From contig CAMDAL010000267.1 in assembly GCA_945888565.1 (NCBI GenBank), forward strand, positions 1 through 5,859: DNA of 5,859 nt. The letters are read 5' to 3'. Of this stretch, positions 5,627 through 5,859 are shown in pieces. Below the pieces are notes generated by a model. That model saw only the letters and a list, made by a program, of their open reading frames with translations. It ran no database searches and was not told where the DNA came from. This DNA comes from Devosia equisanguinis. GTDB lineage: Bacteria > Pseudomonadota > Alphaproteobacteria > Rhizobiales > Devosiaceae. The position numbers and the translations under genes were made by a program. Each line of letters opens with the position of its first letter. The first letter of the stretch is position 1.

Positions 5627-5712
5627 CCCCGCTGGGCCGGTCCCTCCCGAGGCTAGGGGGTGCGTGTCGGCTCTTGGCACACAGCCGGCCCTCCACACAC
5701 TGGTCGGACGCC

Positions 5713-5774
5713 CTAGGTGACAAGCCAGACTACTTCGGCCACGGCATATCCCCGATCAATAACTGTCACCTCTA
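5713..5774 (-). pseudogene. Possible 3' end of a gene cut by the insertion sequence
   Basis: Reading away from the IS boundary on the minus strand, one frame gives LEVTVIDRGYAVAEVVWLVT followed by TAG (5713-5715). The alternating hydrophobic pattern looks protein-like and it stops before the coiled-coil gene's end. It would be the C-terminus of a gene interrupted near 5774. GC3 is only about half, lower than in the neighbouring genes, and about 20 codons are too few to prove coding. No family is recognised. Confidence 0.22.
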
Positions 5775-5859
5775 GGCTCAGGACTCATTGATCAGAGCCA
5801 GAAGATGACGGTTGCGGCGATGCAGATGGCCGACATGAATGTGTGGGCGCAGCGGTCGT
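5775..5859 (-). mobile_element. End of an IS5-family insertion sequence (partial)
   Basis: The element enters from the right edge. Its boundary is placed by the transposase stop (5792-5794) and the terminal sequence GGCTCAGGACTCATTG starting at about 5775, preceded by TA at 5773-5774, a target typical of the IS427 group of IS5. GGCTC (5775-5779) and GAGCC (5795-5799) form a subterminal inverted pair. The opposite terminal repeat is outside the window, so the exact edge is an estimate. Confidence 0.7.
5792..5859 (-). CDS. IS5-family transposase, C-terminal end only
   Basis: The last 21 codons of a DDE transposase that enters from beyond the right edge. The visible C-terminus, CAHTFMSAICIAATVIFWL preceded by (Y)DR and followed by TGA at 5792-5794, is the ending characteristic of IS5-family transposases, most like the IS427 group. 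In that group it follows the catalytic segment with the downstream Glu and is often made by programmed frameshifting between two ORFs. None of the catalytic residues lie in the window, so whether this copy is active cannot be judged. Confidence 0.88.
   Translation of the reverse strand, partial: DRCAHTFMSAICIAATVIFWL

Noticed and set aside
5643..5687. Short dyads CCTC/GAGG (5643-5652) and CGGCT/AGCCG (5668-5687) after the coiled-coil gene
   Set aside because: Arms of 4-5 bp in GC-rich DNA are expected by chance and no T-run follows, so no terminator is called.

Overview
The window is GC-rich and strongly GC3-biased, and its gene set is typical of an alphaproteobacterium of the order Hyphomicrobiales (Rhizobiales). 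It carries the CtrA-pathway phosphotransferase ChpT, a DUF1134/EipA envelope protein and a membrane-anchored coiled-coil protein. A Devosia-like or related genus fits the general feel of the sequence, but the genus cannot be fixed from 5.9 kb.

Layout: chpT lies on the minus strand from 651 and runs off the left edge. Upstream of it, also on the minus strand, is a DUF707 glycosyltransferase-like gene (784-1680). It diverges from glf (UDP-galactopyranose mutase, + strand, 1709-2884), with only 28 bp between the two start codons. glf converges on a minus-strand gene for an exported YHS-domain protein (2881-3468), and one CTAG tetranucleotide supplies the TAG stop of both. The YHS gene diverges from eipA (DUF1134, + strand, 3573-4166). 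A 287-bp gap with a C/G-rich palindromic intergenic repeat, an interrupted dyad and a possible small leader ORF then leads to a + strand gene for a membrane-anchored coiled-coil protein of unknown function (4454-5626). The right edge holds the end of an IS5-family insertion sequence: the last 21 codons of its transposase on the minus strand, with the element boundary near 5775.

How the genes may work together: glf supplies UDP-galactofuranose, and the DUF707 protein beside it is a natural candidate for a transferase using that or a related sugar in a surface glycan. EipA is known from Brucella as a CtrA-activated periplasmic protein that becomes essential when LPS O-polysaccharide is missing. 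Here a near-consensus CtrA box lies upstream of eipA, and ChpT, which phosphorylates CtrA through CckA, is encoded 3 kb away. The window can therefore be read as a loose cell-envelope neighbourhood with a cell-cycle link. That reading is inference; nothing here shows a dedicated, co-transcribed new system.

No tRNA, rRNA, CRISPR array or origin was seen. No intergenic stretch exceeds 300 bp; the four gaps (652-783, 3469-3572, 4167-4453, 5627-5774) are described through their sites.
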